Counted from the stretch's first letter, positions 53,251-62,295 are shown. The stretch is DNA of 64,000 nt from Myxococcus llanfairpwllgwyngyllgogerychwyrndrobwllllantysiliogogogochensis (GCF_006636215.1 NZ_VIFM01000033.1:1-64000); one strand, 5' to 3'. Notes: generated by a model from the sequence alone, not told the origin. Made by a program: numbers and translations.

Positions 53251-53315
53251 GAAATCCCTCGCTGCGCCTGTAAAGCCGCCACCCTGCCTCGCGCCACCCG
53301 ACCCGGCCTCAAAGC

Positions 53316-53345
53316 AATCTAGTCAGCCCCCATCAGGGACGTCCA
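53316..53345 (-). promoter_or_regulatory. possible clpX promoter
   Basis: On the minus strand TGGACG (53340-53345) and TAGATT (53316-53321) stand 18 bp apart, about 66 bp before the clpX ATG and downstream of the clpP terminator. Confidence 0.4.
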
Positions 53346-53384
53346 CGCGCCTTCCCGGTACTTAACAGGGAGAGTGGGTCGGCG

Positions 53385-53433
53385 CAGAAAGCAGAAAGCC
53401 GGAGGCGCGGGGACGAATTCCCGCGGCTCCGGC
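53385..53433 (-). terminator. terminator between clpP and clpX
   Basis: GCCGGAG...CTCCGGC with an inner CGCGGG/CCCGCG (53398-53433) forms a long hairpin, followed on the minus strand by a T/C-rich run TTTCTGCTTTCT (53385-53397). Confidence 0.8.
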
Positions 53434-53465
53434 CACCGGCCGAGGCGTCAAGCCCCGGCGAACGG

Positions 53466-54086
53466 CTACTTCTTCTCGTCCTTGCCCAGCCCCACGACCT
53501 TTCGGGGGTTCTGGATTTCATCCACGATTCCGTAGGCTTTCGCCTCCGTGGCGCCCATGAAGTAGTCGCGATCCGTGTCCTTCTCGACGCGCTCGATGGT
53601 CTGCCCGGTGTGCTTGACGATGATCTCGTTGAGCTTCGCCTTCATCCGCAGGATTTCCCGGGCCTGGATTTCGATATCCGTGGCCTGGCCCCGCACCCCG
53701 CCCAGCGGCTGGTGGATCATGATGCGGCTGGAGGGCAGCGAGTAGCGCTTGCCCTTCGTCCCGGCGAGCAGGAGCACGGCCCCCATCGACGCCGCCTGCC
53801 CCACGCAGATGGTGGAGACCGGCGGCTTGACGTACTGCATCGTGTCGTAGATGGCCATGCCCGCCGTCACGGAGCCGCCCGGCGAGTTGATGTAGATGTT
53901 GATGTCCTTGTCCGGGTCTTCGGACTCGAGGAACAGCAACTGGGCGACGATGACGTTGGCCACGTCATCGTCGATTTCGGTGCCCAGCATGATGATGCGG
54001 TCCTTCAGGAGCCGACTGTAGATGTCGTACGAGCGCTCACCGCGGTGCGTCTGCTCGATGACGTAGGGAACGGGCATGAAGGGCAT
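53466..54086 (-). CDS. clpP: ATP-dependent Clp protease proteolytic subunit ClpP
   Basis: A 206-residue self-compartmentalising serine protease. The catalytic Ser is in [14 protein letters not shown] near 99, His in [10 protein letters not shown] near 124, Asp in [14 protein letters not shown] near 173. N-terminal [20 protein letters not shown] matches ClpP1-type axial-loop sequence. It works with ClpX encoded downstream. The 51-bp gap after tig has no terminator, so tig-clpP should be one transcript. Confidence 0.97.
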   Translation of the reverse strand: MPFMPVPYVIEQTHRGERSYDIYSRLLKDRIIMLGTEIDDDVANVIVAQLLFLESEDPDKDINIYINSPGGSVTAGMAIYDTMQYVKPPVSTICVGQAASMGAVLLLAGTKGKRYSLPSSRIMIHQPLGGVRGQATDIEIQAREILRMKAKLNEIIVKHTGQTIERVEKDTDRDYFMGATEAKAYGIVDEIQNPRKVVGLGKDEKK

Positions 54087-54137
54087 GTCGACCTCGAGTA
54101 GCGGGCTGAAGCGCTGAAGACGGCTCGGAAGAGAACC

Positions 54138-55415
54138 TCAGGAATACTTCGCCCGGCCCTTCAGGAATTCAATCGTCTTTTCCTCGCGCAGTCGCAGAGA
54201 CAACCCGAGGCGCTCGTCCGGACCCTTGAAGTACTTCTTCACGGCGGCCACCGGCTGGCCCGCCTCGACGGCGAGCTGCTCGATGCGCGCTTCCACGTCC
54301 GCCTCGGACGCCTGCACGCCCTCCTTGAGGGCGATGGACTCCAGGAGCAGCGTGCCCTTCACTTCCTGGAGGGCCTTCTCGCGCATCTCCTCGCGCAGCC
54401 GGTTGAAGTCCAGGTTCAGACGGCTGGGGTCCACGCCCGAGCGCTGCAGCTGCTGCAGGGCGCCACGCAGCATGGAGTCCATGGCGCGCTCCACCATGGC
54501 GCGGGGGACCTCGAACGGGTTGCGCTCCACGAGCACCTTCACCAGGGCCTCGCGCTCGTCGTTGTCCGCTTGCGAACGGCGCGCCTTCTCCATGTCGGTG
54601 CGCAGCTTGCCGCGCAGCTCCTCCATCGTCTGCGCGATGCCCGTCTCCTTGGCGAACTCGTCGTTGAGCTCGGGGCTGATCTCCTTCTTCAGCGCCTTGA
54701 GGGTGACGTGGAAGCGGCCCGTCTTCCCCTTCACCTCTTCCACCCGGTAGTCCGCGGGGAAGGCGTAGTCGATGTCCTTGGACTCGCCCACCTTCACGCC
54801 TTCCAGGGCGGCGATCTTCGACTCCACCAACTCACCGGGCTGCACCTGGACGGTGATGCCCTCGGCCTTGCTGCCGGTGAACGGCTGGCCGTCCACGGTG
54901 GCGTCATAGTCCACGGTGGCGTAGTCGCCGGAGGCCGCCGAGTCGCGGTCGGCGACGGGCTCCAGCCGGCTCAGCGACTGGCGCATGCGGTCCAGCTGCT
55001 CGTTGACCTGCTCGTCGGTGACGGCGGCGTCCGACTTCGTCAGGGGCAGCTCCGCGTACTCCTTCGCCTCGACCTTGGGCTTGACCTCCACCCGGGCCTC
55101 GAAGGTGAACGGAGCGTCGGCCTTGAGGCCCGCGTTGGTCACCTGCGGGCTGGCGACGACCTCCACGTTGTGCTCGCGCACGGCGTCCAGGTAGGCGGTC
55201 TGCACCACGCGCTGGATGACCTCGTCCTCGACCTGGTCCTTGAAGCGCTGCTCCAGGATGCGCCGGGGAACCTTGCCCTGGCGGAAGCCGGGCAGCTTCA
55301 CCTGCTTACTCAGCGCGGAATAAGCGCGGTTCAGCTCTTCCGCCACGCGGGCGGACTCGACCTCGATGGAGAGCTTCTTCTCAACGGGAGAGAGCTCCTC
55401 GACCTGGACCTTCAT
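54138..55415 (-). CDS. tig: trigger factor (ribosome-associated chaperone and peptidyl-prolyl isomerase)
   Basis: A 425-residue trigger factor. The ribosome-binding loop is [16 protein letters not shown] near 42-57; the FKBP-like isomerase domain covers about 155-245 ([18 protein letters not shown]); the rest is the helical chaperone body. It meets nascent chains at the ribosome exit tunnel. It heads the tig-clpP-clpX cluster and has a likely promoter at 55481-55509, next to the end of the tRNA-Leu gene. Confidence 0.96.
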   Translation of the reverse strand: MKVQVEELSPVEKKLSIEVESARVAEELNRAYSALSKQVKLPGFRQGKVPRRILEQRFKDQVEDEVIQRVVQTAYLDAVREHNVEVVASPQVTNAGLKADAPFTFEARVEVKPKVEAKEYAELPLTKSDAAVTDEQVNEQLDRMRQSLSRLEPVADRDSAASGDYATVDYDATVDGQPFTGSKAEGITVQVQPGELVESKIAALEGVKVGESKDIDYAFPADYRVEEVKGKTGRFHVTLKALKKEISPELNDEFAKETGIAQTMEELRGKLRTDMEKARRSQADNDEREALVKVLVERNPFEVPRAMVERAMDSMLRGALQQLQRSGVDPSRLNLDFNRLREEMREKALQEVKGTLLLESIALKEGVQASEADVEARIEQLAVEAGQPVAAVKKYFKGPDERLGLSLRLREEKTIEFLKGRAKYS

Positions 55416-55480
55416 ACGGGCCTCGCTCGCCGCCGCCTCGGACAGTCGTCCCGAGCGGCGCCGGTTAAGTGGGACGTGCG

Positions 55481-55509
55481 CCTTTAGGGGATAGGCACGA
55501 ACGGGTCAA
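55481..55509 (-). promoter_or_regulatory. possible tig promoter
   Basis: TTGACC (55504-55509) and TAAAGG (55481-55486) are 17 bp apart on the minus strand, ending about 66 bp before the tig ATG. The -35 lies 8 bp past the 3' end of tRNA-Leu, so read-through from the tRNA gene is also possible. Confidence 0.5.
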
Positions 55510-55516
55510 CGCGAAA

Positions 55517-55598
55517 TGGGCGAGGAGGGACTCGAACCCTCACACCTTGCGGTACCAGATCCTAAGTCTGGCGCGTCTACCAGTTTCGCCACCCGCCC
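55517..55598 (-). tRNA. tRNA-Leu (UAG)
   Basis: 82 nt. The 7-bp acceptor GGGCGGG/CTCGCCC (one G-U), D-arm, anticodon loop CTTAGGA (anticodon TAG), a long class II variable arm and T-arm with TTCGAGT are all present. CCA is not encoded; discriminator A. Confidence 0.96.
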
Positions 55599-55671
55599 GG
55601 ATGCGCCGCGTGCCGTGTTCCGTACATACCGCGAAACGTCCGCTGGACATCAGCATGCGGCGGCTGCTCGG

Positions 55672-55711
55672 AAAAACAAACGGGGCCTCTCCATTGCTGG
55701 AGAGACCCCGT
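55672..55711 (-). terminator. terminator after tRNA-Lys
   Basis: On the minus strand GGGGTCTCTCC pairs with GGAGAGGCCCC over a 6-nt loop, followed by GTTTGTTTTTC. It starts 3 nt past the tRNA-Lys 3' end, so tRNA-Leu beyond it probably has its own promoter. Confidence 0.85.
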
Positions 55712-55713
55712 AA

Positions 55714-55786
55714 TGAGAGCGGAGGGAATCGAACCCACAACCTATGGATTAAGAGTCCATTGCTCTGCCAATTGAGCTACGCTCCC
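55714..55786 (-). tRNA. tRNA-Lys (CUU)
   Basis: 73 nt. Acceptor GGGAGCG/CGCTCTC, D-arm, anticodon loop CTCTTAA (anticodon CTT), T-arm with TTCGATT. CCA not encoded; discriminator A. Confidence 0.96.
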
Positions 55787-55835
55787 GGCACTGCGCTTGG
55801 CCCGTCGGCTGCGTGACGTCCAAGTGGCGGCGGTA

Positions 55836-55862
55836 ACTATAGAAGGCCGGCCGCGCTGTCAA
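55836..55862 (-). promoter_or_regulatory. promoter of tRNA-Lys
   Basis: A consensus -35 TTGACA (55857-55862) and -10 TATAGT (55836-55841) with a 15-bp spacer, giving a start about 40 nt before the tRNA. The TTTTT just upstream of the -35 may act as an UP-like element. Confidence 0.75.
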
Positions 55863-56163
55863 AAAGTATTTTCGTCCCCCCTGCATTACCACGCTGAGCG
55901 ATCACCTCTCGGAGACGCCGAGTCCGGGTGACGCCGCGCCGCCCGCCCCACGGGCTGGCGCCACCGTGGGTCCTCGCGCGGATGAAACAGACTCCCAGCA
56001 CCTCTGTTGAACGGGGCCACGTCGGGCCTTCCATCCCAGTCCACCGGGACGGCGGGCACGCACGGCCCCCCATTCGGGATTCGCACGGGTGCACCGCCGA
56101 GGCACAGGCGGGCGGACGGAGGTCGTCCGCCCTTTTCGCGCAGGACGTATGCAGGAGACGACA
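55863..56163 (+). other. bet leader region with intrinsic terminator (possible small RNA or attenuator)
   Basis: No recognisable protein gene. It holds a two-part hairpin at 55902-55931 (outer TCACC/GGTGA, inner CTCGG/CCGAG) and a strong intrinsic terminator at 56110-56136. Because the tRNA genes to the left run the other way, a plus-strand transcript ended by this terminator must begin inside this region. A promoter is not obvious. Confidence 0.5.
56110..56136 (+). terminator. intrinsic terminator immediately upstream of bet
   Basis: GGGCGGACG (56110-56118) pairs perfectly with CGTCCGCCC (56124-56132), 5-nt loop, then TTTT. It is only 28 bp before the bet start. Confidence 0.85.
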
Positions 56164-57270
56164 GTGACGGAAGCCAACATGTCCCCGAAGGTGGAAGAAA
56201 CGGGCTCGGCCCTCGGCAACTGGAGCCGGGAGCGCATGGAGCTGATTCGACGCACCATCTGCCCGCGGGGAATCAGCGAGGACGAGTTCGCCCTCTTCAT
56301 CGAGCAGTGCAAGCGCAGCGGGTTGGACCCCCTCCTCAAGGAGGCCTTCTGCGTGGCCCGCCGGCAGAACATCGGCAACCGGGAGCGCCCCAACTGGGTG
56401 AACAAGTACGAGTTCCAGCCCTCCGAGGCCGGCATGCTCGCCCGAGCGGAGCGCTTTCCGGACTTCAAGGGCATCCAGGCGAGCGCGGTGTTCGCCGAGG
56501 ACGATATCGTCGTGGACCAGGGCAAGGGCGAAGTCGTGCACCGCTTCAATCCGGCCAAGCGCAAGGGTGCGCTGGTGGGAGGCTGGTCTCGCGTGGTGCG
56601 CGACGGAAAGCTGCCCGTCGTGGTGTGGCTGGACTTCAGCGGGTACGTCCAGCAGACGCCGCTGTGGGCCAAGATTCCCACGACGATGATTGAAAAGTGC
56701 GCCCGGGTGGCGGCGCTGCGCAAGGCGTATCCCGAGGCCTTCGGGGGCTTGTACGTCCGCGAGGAGATGCCGGCGGACGACTTCGAGCCGGTGGCCACAA
56801 GCCATGCGGAGCCCCCGGGCGCCTACGAGGTGCTGGGCGCGCGTCCCGGCCCGGTGAAGGCGTCCTTCCCCACCCTGCCCGCCGCCGCGCCCGCCAGGGA
56901 GGAGAAGCCACAGAGGCTGGACGTCGACGTGCCGCTGGCGCCTCTTCCCCCCAAGGAGTCGGCGAAGGCCGTGGAGGTGGATGCCGCTGAAGCACCCCAC
57001 TCCCCCGAGCCGTCCGCCCCGCGCGCCAGCCTCAAGGCCAGCGCCGTGGTGGTGGCGTTCGGTCCGTACAAGGGGAAGACAGCCTCGGAGCTCTCCGACG
57101 AGGAGCTGAGCGAGAGCATCGAGTTGGCGAACGAGAAGCTGATGGAGCAGCCCCGTGCGCGCTGGGCCAAGGCGATGCGAGACAACCTGCTCGCGCTGGA
57201 GGCGGAGACGGAGCTGCGCTGCCGGGTGCCCACCGCCGACAAGGGCAACGGCGCCTCGCACGGAGCCTGA
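56164..57270 (+). CDS. bet: phage-type recombination protein Bet (Red-beta-like single-strand annealing protein)
   Basis: A 368-residue protein. The annealing domain (about 20-205) has LIRRTICPRGISEDEFALFI, CKRSGLDPLLKEAFCVARRQ, WVNKYEFQPSEAGMLARAER, and the late IPTTMIEKCARVAALRKAYP, which is the Bet pattern. A Pro/Ala-rich linker (about 220-300) joins a C-terminal block (VAFGPYKGKTASELSDEEL) that resembles the exodeoxyribonuclease-X C-terminal motif. No exonuclease, Gam, integrase or structural phage gene is nearby. The GTG at 56164 is chosen because GGAG precedes it; ATGs at 56149 and 56179 are alternatives. Confidence 0.88.
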   Translation: MTEANMSPKVEETGSALGNWSRERMELIRRTICPRGISEDEFALFIEQCKRSGLDPLLKEAFCVARRQNIGNRERPNWVNKYEFQPSEAGMLARAERFPDFKGIQASAVFAEDDIVVDQGKGEVVHRFNPAKRKGALVGGWSRVVRDGKLPVVVWLDFSGYVQQTPLWAKIPTTMIEKCARVAALRKAYPEAFGGLYVREEMPADDFEPVATSHAEPPGAYEVLGARPGPVKASFPTLPAAAPAREEKPQRLDVDVPLAPLPPKESAKAVEVDAAEAPHSPEPSAPRASLKASAVVVAFGPYKGKTASELSDEELSESIELANEKLMEQPRARWAKAMRDNLLALEAETELRCRVPTADKGNGASHGA

Positions 57271-57296
57271 TCCACACCCGGACGCGGTGAAGTCCT

Positions 57297-57323
57297 CCTC
57301 CGCCGGAAGAGCCTCGGCGGAGG
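57297..57323. terminator. hairpin between bet and the tRNA cluster
   Basis: CCTCCGCCG (57297-57305) pairs perfectly with CGGCGGAGG (57315-57323), 9-nt loop. It lies between the convergent ends of bet and tRNA-Arg; no T-run. Confidence 0.55.
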
Positions 57324-57418
57324 ACGGGCCACGCGGATCCACGGGTGCGAAGAGGCGGACGTCTCTCCGGAGGCGCCGTTGCTCGGGCGCGGATCATCGG
57401 AGTGACAGGGTACTGGAG

Positions 57419-57492
57419 CGCGCTCGGAGGGACTTGAACCCCCAACCCCTGGGTTCGAAGCCCAGTGCTCTATCCAGTTGAGCTACGAGCGC
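57419..57492 (-). tRNA. tRNA-Arg (UCG)
   Basis: 74 nt. Acceptor GCGCTCG/CGAGCGC, anticodon loop CTTCGAA (anticodon TCG), T-arm GGGGG/CCCTC with TTCAAGT. CCA not encoded. Confidence 0.93.
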
Positions 57493-57516
57493 AGAGTACG
57501 GATGGGGAAAAACGTG

Positions 57517-57591
57517 GGCGGCCAACCGGGGTCGAACCGGCAACCTCTGGAGTCACAGTCCAGCGCTCTAACCAGTTGAGCTATGGCCGCC
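57517..57591 (-). tRNA. tRNA-His (GUG)
   Basis: 75 nt including the encoded G-1 that pairs with C73, the identity element of histidine tRNA. Anticodon loop CTGTGAC (anticodon GTG); acceptor GCGGCCA/TGGCCGC. CCA not encoded. Confidence 0.95.
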
Positions 57592-57674
57592 GTTCCGCAA
57601 CGGCGTTTGAAGCGTGGCTTCCCTACCGTGGAAAGCCGGGCCAGTTCAAGGCCCAAATGTCACAGCAGCCAGGT

Positions 57675-57751
57675 TGGCGCCCCAAGCAGGACTCGAACCT
57701 GCGACCCCCGACTTAGAAGGTCGGTGCTCTATCCAGCTGAGCTATTGGAGC
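57675..57751 (-). tRNA. tRNA-Arg (UCU)
   Basis: 77 nt including an encoded 3' CCA. Acceptor GCTCCAA/TTGGGGC (one G-U), anticodon loop CTTCTAA (anticodon TCT), discriminator G. It is the only tRNA of the six with CCA in the gene. Confidence 0.94.
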
Positions 57752-57786
57752 TGGCCGGGCCGCCTGCTTCCACTTCGCTACTTAAA

Positions 57787-57861
<75 letters not shown>

Positions 57862-57931
57862 AAAAGTAGAGTGCGGCATTGTTGAACCATCGCGGACGGA
57901 CGCGCAAGGACAACGTGTCTGACCAGCTCGC

Positions 57932-58537
57932 TCAAGTGCCCGTGGTGAGCATCAGCAGCCTGGGCTTCATCTTCCGGAAGGCCGCGCCCCGGTGCGACAC
58001 GGCGGACTTCTCCTCCGGGGTCAGCTCCGCCATCGTCCGGCCACTGTCCGGAAACATGAAGATGGGGTCATAGCCGAAGCCATGCGTCCCGCTCGGCGCG
58101 TGGCCGATGCGGCCCTCGCACCGCCCCTCCTCCACGTGCGTCCGGCCGTCCGGCCACGCCAGCGCCAGCGCGCAGCGGAACGACGCCGTGCGCTTCGCGT
58201 CGGGCACCCCGGTCAGCGCGGAGAGCAGCTTCTGGTACCGGGCCTTGTCATCCCCCGGCGCGTACCGGGCGGACAACACGCCGGGCTGGCCATCCAGCGC
58301 GTCCACGCAAAGTCCGGAGTCGTCCGCCAGCGCGGGCAGTCCGGTGGCCCGGGCATACTCCAGCGCCTTCTTCACCGCGTTGGCCTCGAAGGTGTCGCCG
58401 TCCTCCTCGGGCTCGGGGATGGGCGGCAGGTCCCCAAGCGACACCACCTCCACCGAGTCCCCCACCAGCTCCCGCAGCTCGCGCAGCTTTCCCTTGTTGG
58501 TGGTGGCGAAGAGGAGCTTCGACGTGCCCGTCGTCAT
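57932..58537 (-). CDS. rdgB: non-canonical purine NTP pyrophosphatase (RdgB/HAM1)
   Basis: A 201-residue house-cleaning enzyme that hydrolyses dITP, XTP and ITP to monophosphates. Motifs: [16 protein letters not shown] near 10-25, [15 protein letters not shown] near 68-82, [10 protein letters not shown] near 85, and [13 protein letters not shown] near 153. Its ATG overlaps the rph stop (ATGA), so the two are coupled, as in many bacteria. It ends 71 bp before the tRNA cluster. Confidence 0.95.
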   Translation of the reverse strand: MTTGTSKLLFATTNKGKLRELRELVGDSVEVVSLGDLPPIPEPEEDGDTFEANAVKKALEYARATGLPALADDSGLCVDALDGQPGVLSARYAPGDDKARYQKLLSALTGVPDAKRTASFRCALALAWPDGRTHVEEGRCEGRIGHAPSGTHGFGYDPIFMFPDSGRTMAELTPEEKSAVSHRGAAFRKMKPRLLMLTTGT

Positions 58538-59247
58538 TCGAGGGCCTTGGCCTGCGCGACGACGAGCTGCTGGATGGCGGCGAGCCCCCCGTCGAGCATC
58601 GCGTCCATCGTCTTGCGGTCGAAGAGCTGGTGCTCGGCGGTGCCCTGCACTTCCACCATGCGCCCGTCCCCCGTGGCCACGATGTTCAGGTCCACGTCCG
58701 CCTTCGAGTCCTCCTCGTAATCCAGGTCCACGCGCACCTCGCCCCCCACCACGCCCACGGACACCGCGGCCATGGGCGTCAGCTTGGGCGTCTTGGTGAG
58801 GGTGCCCGCCTTCTGCAGCGAGCGCAGCGCGAGTACCAGGGCCACGTAGGCGCCCGTAATCGAGGCGGTGCGCGTGCCGCCGTCCGCCTGAATCACGTCG
58901 CAGTCCAGCGTGAGGGTGCGCGTGCCCAGGGTGGTCAGGTCCACCGCGGCGCGCAGGGAGCGGCCGATGAGCCGCTGGATTTCCATGGTGCGGCCGGTCT
59001 GCTTTCCCTTGGCCGCCTCGCGGTGGCTGCGCGTGTGCGTGGCCCGGGGCAGCATGCCGTACTCGGCCGTCACCCAGCCGGTGCCCTTGCCCATCAGGTG
59101 CGGGGGGACGCGCTCCTCGGTGGAGCACGTGACGAGCACCTTGGTGTGGCCAAACTCCACCTGCACGGAGCCCTCCGCATAGCGGGACACTCCGGGGGTG
59201 ATGATGACGGGGCGAAGGTCCAGCGCACCACGTTGGAAGGAACGCAC
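58534..59247 (-). CDS. rph: ribonuclease PH
   Basis: A 237-residue phosphorolytic exoribonuclease that trims tRNA 3' ends. Signature stretches: [20 protein letters not shown] near 23-42, [17 protein letters not shown] near 57, the phosphate-site [18 protein letters not shown] near 112, and [16 protein letters not shown] near 176-191. The GTG at 59247 ([10 protein letters not shown]) has AGGAGC upstream and gives the family length. Placement beside rdgB and close to a tRNA cluster is fitting for tRNA maturation. Confidence 0.95.
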   Translation of the reverse strand: MRSFQRGALDLRPVIITPGVSRYAEGSVQVEFGHTKVLVTCSTEERVPPHLMGKGTGWVTAEYGMLPRATHTRSHREAAKGKQTGRTMEIQRLIGRSLRAAVDLTTLGTRTLTLDCDVIQADGGTRTASITGAYVALVLALRSLQKAGTLTKTPKLTPMAAVSVGVVGGEVRVDLDYEEDSKADVDLNIVATGDGRMVEVQGTAEHQLFDRKTMDAMLDGGLAAIQQLVVAQAKALE

Positions 59248-59346
59248 GGCGAGCTCCTGGGGAAGTGAGGCGAGCGTCCCTTCTCTACCAGAGCCGCGCG
59301 GCGCGCGTGGCGTCCCCATCGCCCGCCTGTCCAATCGCCGAGCCCA

Positions 59347-60156
59347 TCAGGGGGAGACGGGGCCCGCCACCTGGGCGGGCCGGGCGGCATCCCGCCGACG
59401 CGTCTCACGCAGGAAGGCGAGCACGCCCTCGCTGATCGCCTCGGCCAGCTTCTCCTGGTAGTCGTCCCGCCCCAGCCGCATGCCCTCCTCCGGATGGGAG
59501 ATGTAGCCCACCTCGACGAGCACGGCCGGACACTCCACGCCGGAGAGCACGAAGAAGGGCGCCTGTTGCACGCCCCGGTCCGCCGCGCGTGTGCGAGCCA
59601 CCAGGCGGGGGTGGATGGCATAGGCCAGCCGGGAGGAATCCGAGTGCGCCTCCGTGCGGACCAGGTCCTCGAGGATGAGCGCCAGTGTCGAGTCGCCGCG
59701 TGCCACGCGGGACATGGGCGCCTCCGCGTTCTCCCGGTCCGCCACCGCGAGGGCCGCCTCACCCGAGGCACTGGCGGACAGGAAGTAGGTCTCCACGCCC
59801 TCGGTGCGCGCGCGCATGCGGGGCGTGGGCATGGAGTTGGCGTGGATGGAGATGAAGAGGTCCGCGCCGTGGTCGTTCGTCATCTCCACGCGCTCGGTGA
59901 GCGTCACCAGCGCGTCGCGCTCCCGCGTCAGGTAGACCTCTCCACCCGCCGCCTCCAGCTTCGAGCGAAGCCGGTGGGCAATCTGGAGCGCCACTTCCTT
60001 CTCGCGCAGCGCGCCCGGCCCCTTCGCGCCTTCCTTGATTCCACCGTGCCCCGGGTCGATGACGATGCGCGCGGGGCGCTCGCCGGCACCGGCGGTGACG
60101 GGGACGAGCCAGAGGAAGGCAACGAAGGCCAGGAGGGGGCGGAGGGACAGCGGCAT
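59347..60156 (-). CDS. N-acetylmuramoyl-L-alanine amidase (Amidase_3)
   Basis: A 269-residue exported zinc amidase that cuts the bond between MurNAc and the stem peptide. A signal peptide (LAFVAFLWLVPVTAGAG) covers 1-24. Zinc ligands lie in VIDPGHGGIKEG near 32, LREKEVALQIA near 50 and LFISIHANSM near 100; the catalytic Glu is in VEVGYISHPEEG near 217. It lacks an AMIN or SPOR targeting domain. It may release the muropeptides that feed the AmgK/MurU route encoded elsewhere in the window (inference). Confidence 0.94.
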   Translation of the reverse strand: MPLSLRPLLAFVAFLWLVPVTAGAGERPARIVIDPGHGGIKEGAKGPGALREKEVALQIAHRLRSKLEAAGGEVYLTRERDALVTLTERVEMTNDHGADLFISIHANSMPTPRMRARTEGVETYFLSASASGEAALAVADRENAEAPMSRVARGDSTLALILEDLVRTEAHSDSSRLAYAIHPRLVARTRAADRGVQQAPFFVLSGVECPAVLVEVGYISHPEEGMRLGRDDYQEKLAEAISEGVLAFLRETRRRDAARPAQVAGPVSP

Positions 60157-60240
60157 GCCGGGGTGGAATGCTAGCGGAGCCCCACCCCGGGCGCGAAATC
60201 CCAGCCCGGCCCGGGTTCGGAAGCTCGGCGGTCCGGCGGT

Positions 60241-61299
60241 TCAGCCGATGACTTCGATTGCGGGGCGCCCCGCCCGGACTTCACCGATGAGGGCCGCGTC
60301 CACGCCCGCCTTCTCCAGGGTCTTGAGGGCCTTGAGCGCGTCGCTCGCGGGCACGCTGGCCAACAGCCCACCGTTGGTCTGCGCGTCGGCGAGCACCCAC
60401 TGAATCGCCTCCGGCAACCCCTTGGGGAAGCGGACCTTCTTCTGGACGTGGGCCAGGTTGGACCGGGTGCCGCCGGGCACCACCCCCGCCTCGGCCAGCG
60501 CGGGCACTTCGGCGATGAGGGGGATGCGCTCCAGGTCGATGGCCGCGCGCGTCTTCGCGCCCGTCATCATCTCCAACAGGTGGCCCAGAAGGCCGTAACC
60601 CGTCACGTCGGTGAGCGCGTTCACCTTGAACCTGCCGGACGCGAAGACCTCGCCCGCGGCGCGGTTCAGGGTGGTCATCACCGCGACCACGCGCTTCTGG
60701 AGCTGCTTCGAGGCGAGCCCGCGCTTGATGGCCGTGGTCGCGATGCCCGTGCCCAGCGGCTTGGTGAGCAGCAGCACGTCGCCCGGCTTCGCGCCCGCGT
60801 TGGTGAGGACCTTCTTCGGATCCACCACGCCGGTGACGGCCAGGCCGTACTTGGGCTCCGGGTCTCGAATGCTGTGGCCCCCGAGGATGGAGATGCCCGC
60901 CTCCTCCACCTTGGACTGGCCCCCCGCGAGAATCTTCGACAGCACGGACAGCGGGAGGCTGTCCGGGAAGCCGACGAGGTTGAGCGCGAACAGTGGCTTC
61001 GCCCCCATCGCGTAGATGTCCGAGAGGGCATTCGCCGCGGCGATGGCCCCGAACTGGAACGGGTCGTCCACCACCGGCGGGAAGAAGTCCACCGTCTCCA
61101 CCACGGCGAGGCCGGGCGAGAGGCGGTAGACGGCCGCATCGTCGTTCGTGTTGAAGCCCACCAGGGCCTGAGGGGCGCGGGAGGATTTCAGTCCCCCCAG
61201 GATTTTCGACAGGTCCCCGGCCTTGAGCTTCGCCGCGCATCCCGCGCAGTGACTCAGCTCGGTGAGGCGCAGGCGCTTCACCGACTTCGCGTTCGCCAC
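60241..61299 (-). CDS. selD: selenide, water dikinase
   Basis: A 352-residue selenophosphate synthetase, supplying selenophosphate for selenocysteine and selenouridine. The N-terminal active site reads LSHCAGCAAKL near 15-25, which keeps the catalytic Cys and Lys of the E. coli type; it is not a Sec form. ATP-site motifs NTNDDAAVY near 50, VETVDFFPPVVDDPF near 66, LTDVTGYGLLGHLLEM near 226 and TNGGLLASV near 308 are intact. The start is a GTG with AGGGG upstream. No selA, selB or selU is near. Confidence 0.94.
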   Translation of the reverse strand: MANAKSVKRLRLTELSHCAGCAAKLKAGDLSKILGGLKSSRAPQALVGFNTNDDAAVYRLSPGLAVVETVDFFPPVVDDPFQFGAIAAANALSDIYAMGAKPLFALNLVGFPDSLPLSVLSKILAGGQSKVEEAGISILGGHSIRDPEPKYGLAVTGVVDPKKVLTNAGAKPGDVLLLTKPLGTGIATTAIKRGLASKQLQKRVVAVMTTLNRAAGEVFASGRFKVNALTDVTGYGLLGHLLEMMTGAKTRAAIDLERIPLIAEVPALAEAGVVPGGTRSNLAHVQKKVRFPKGLPEAIQWVLADAQTNGGLLASVPASDALKALKTLEKAGVDAALIGEVRAGRPAIEVIG

Positions 61300-61353
61300 G
61301 GCGTGTTCCCCTTTTCGGACCCGCCCGGATGAGGGGCGGGCCAGGTGTCCGAC

Positions 61354-62295
61354 TCAGATGATGCGCACGTACTCGCGCTTGAGGAGCTGTACCAGACCCT
61401 CCGCCGTGACGACATCATCCGCGTCCGCGCGGTCCAACACGCCCACCAGGGTGCCCTGGTTGATGACCAGCTGGAGCACGTCCAAAAGCTCCGGCGTGAG
61501 TTCCTTGAGCGGCGCCGCCAGTGGGACGACGAGTTGGAGCATCGCCTCCGGGGGCGGCAGGCTCGGCTGGAGGCGCTTGAGCTCGTCGAGCTGACGGAGC
61601 GCATCCATCAGCAGCGCCTCCGTGGACGAGTCCAGCTCCACCATGAACTCCTGGGTGTCCGCCGGACGCAGCTCGAAGTCGCCCTGCTCCCAGGTGATGA
61701 TGCGGTTGAAGCTCTTCTGCGGCCCCAGGTTGTGGTTCTCGTTGATGACCGCGTAGTACACGCGACCCTGGCGCAGGTAGATCTTCCCCTCCTGGGCGCT
61801 GTTGACGACCAGCACGCCGTTCTTCTTGGAGGTGTGGAAGAGCTGCAGCAGGTCCGGCAGGGGGATTTCCTCAATCTTCCCCGTCATGGAGCTGCCCTTG
61901 GTGGTGGTCCGCGCGGCCTGGGCGGCGGCGGCCTCCTCCAGCTTCAGCTTGGCCATGCTCTCGTCCACGTTGGCGCCGTCAGCGCCCTGGTGCACGAGCT
62001 TGAGGATGGAGGTGCCAATGAGGATGCGGTCCCCCTCCTTGAGCCGGGCCTGCTTCACCTTCTCGCCGTTGACGAAGGTGCCGTTGGTCGAGCCGAGGTC
62101 CTCGATGGTGATCTTCCCATCCGAGAAGCTGATCTTCGCGTGCTTGCGAGAGACCATGTCCTCGACGAGCACCATGTCCAGCTCGCTGGAGCGGCCGATG
62201 ACGATCTGCTTCTCCGCCTTCAGCGGGAACTCTCCGCCCTGGTACTTCCCGGAGATGAACTTCAGGGCATAGGTCTTCGTAATATCCATGGTCAT
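61354..62295 (-). CDS. FHA domain protein with DUF4388 domain
   Basis: A 313-residue cytoplasmic signalling protein. The FHA domain (about 10-100) has IVIGRSSELDMVLVEDMVSR, HAKI and DLGSTNGTFVNG, the phosphothreonine-reading residues. DUF4388 (about 135-250) begins MTGKIEEIPLPDLLQLFHTS. The last 60 residues are helical. It presumably reads Ser/Thr phosphorylation by Hanks-type kinases. Its ATG overlaps the TPR gene's stop by one base (TGATG). Confidence 0.93.
   Translation of the reverse strand: MTMDITKTYALKFISGKYQGGEFPLKAEKQIVIGRSSELDMVLVEDMVSRKHAKISFSDGKITIEDLGSTNGTFVNGEKVKQARLKEGDRILIGTSILKLVHQGADGANVDESMAKLKLEEAAAAQAARTTTKGSSMTGKIEEIPLPDLLQLFHTSKKNGVLVVNSAQEGKIYLRQGRVYYAVINENHNLGPQKSFNRIITWEQGDFELRPADTQEFMVELDSSTEALLMDALRQLDELKRLQPSLPPPEAMLQLVVPLAAPLKELTPELLDVLQLVINQGTLVGVLDRADADDVVTAEGLVQLLKREYVRII

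Noticed and set aside
56164-57270. Prophage remnant around bet
   Set aside because: No integrase, capsid, tail, lysis or exonuclease genes and no att-like duplication of a tRNA end found by eye.
60241-61299. SelD as a selenoprotein
   Set aside because: The active-site codon is Cys, and no in-frame TGA is seen.
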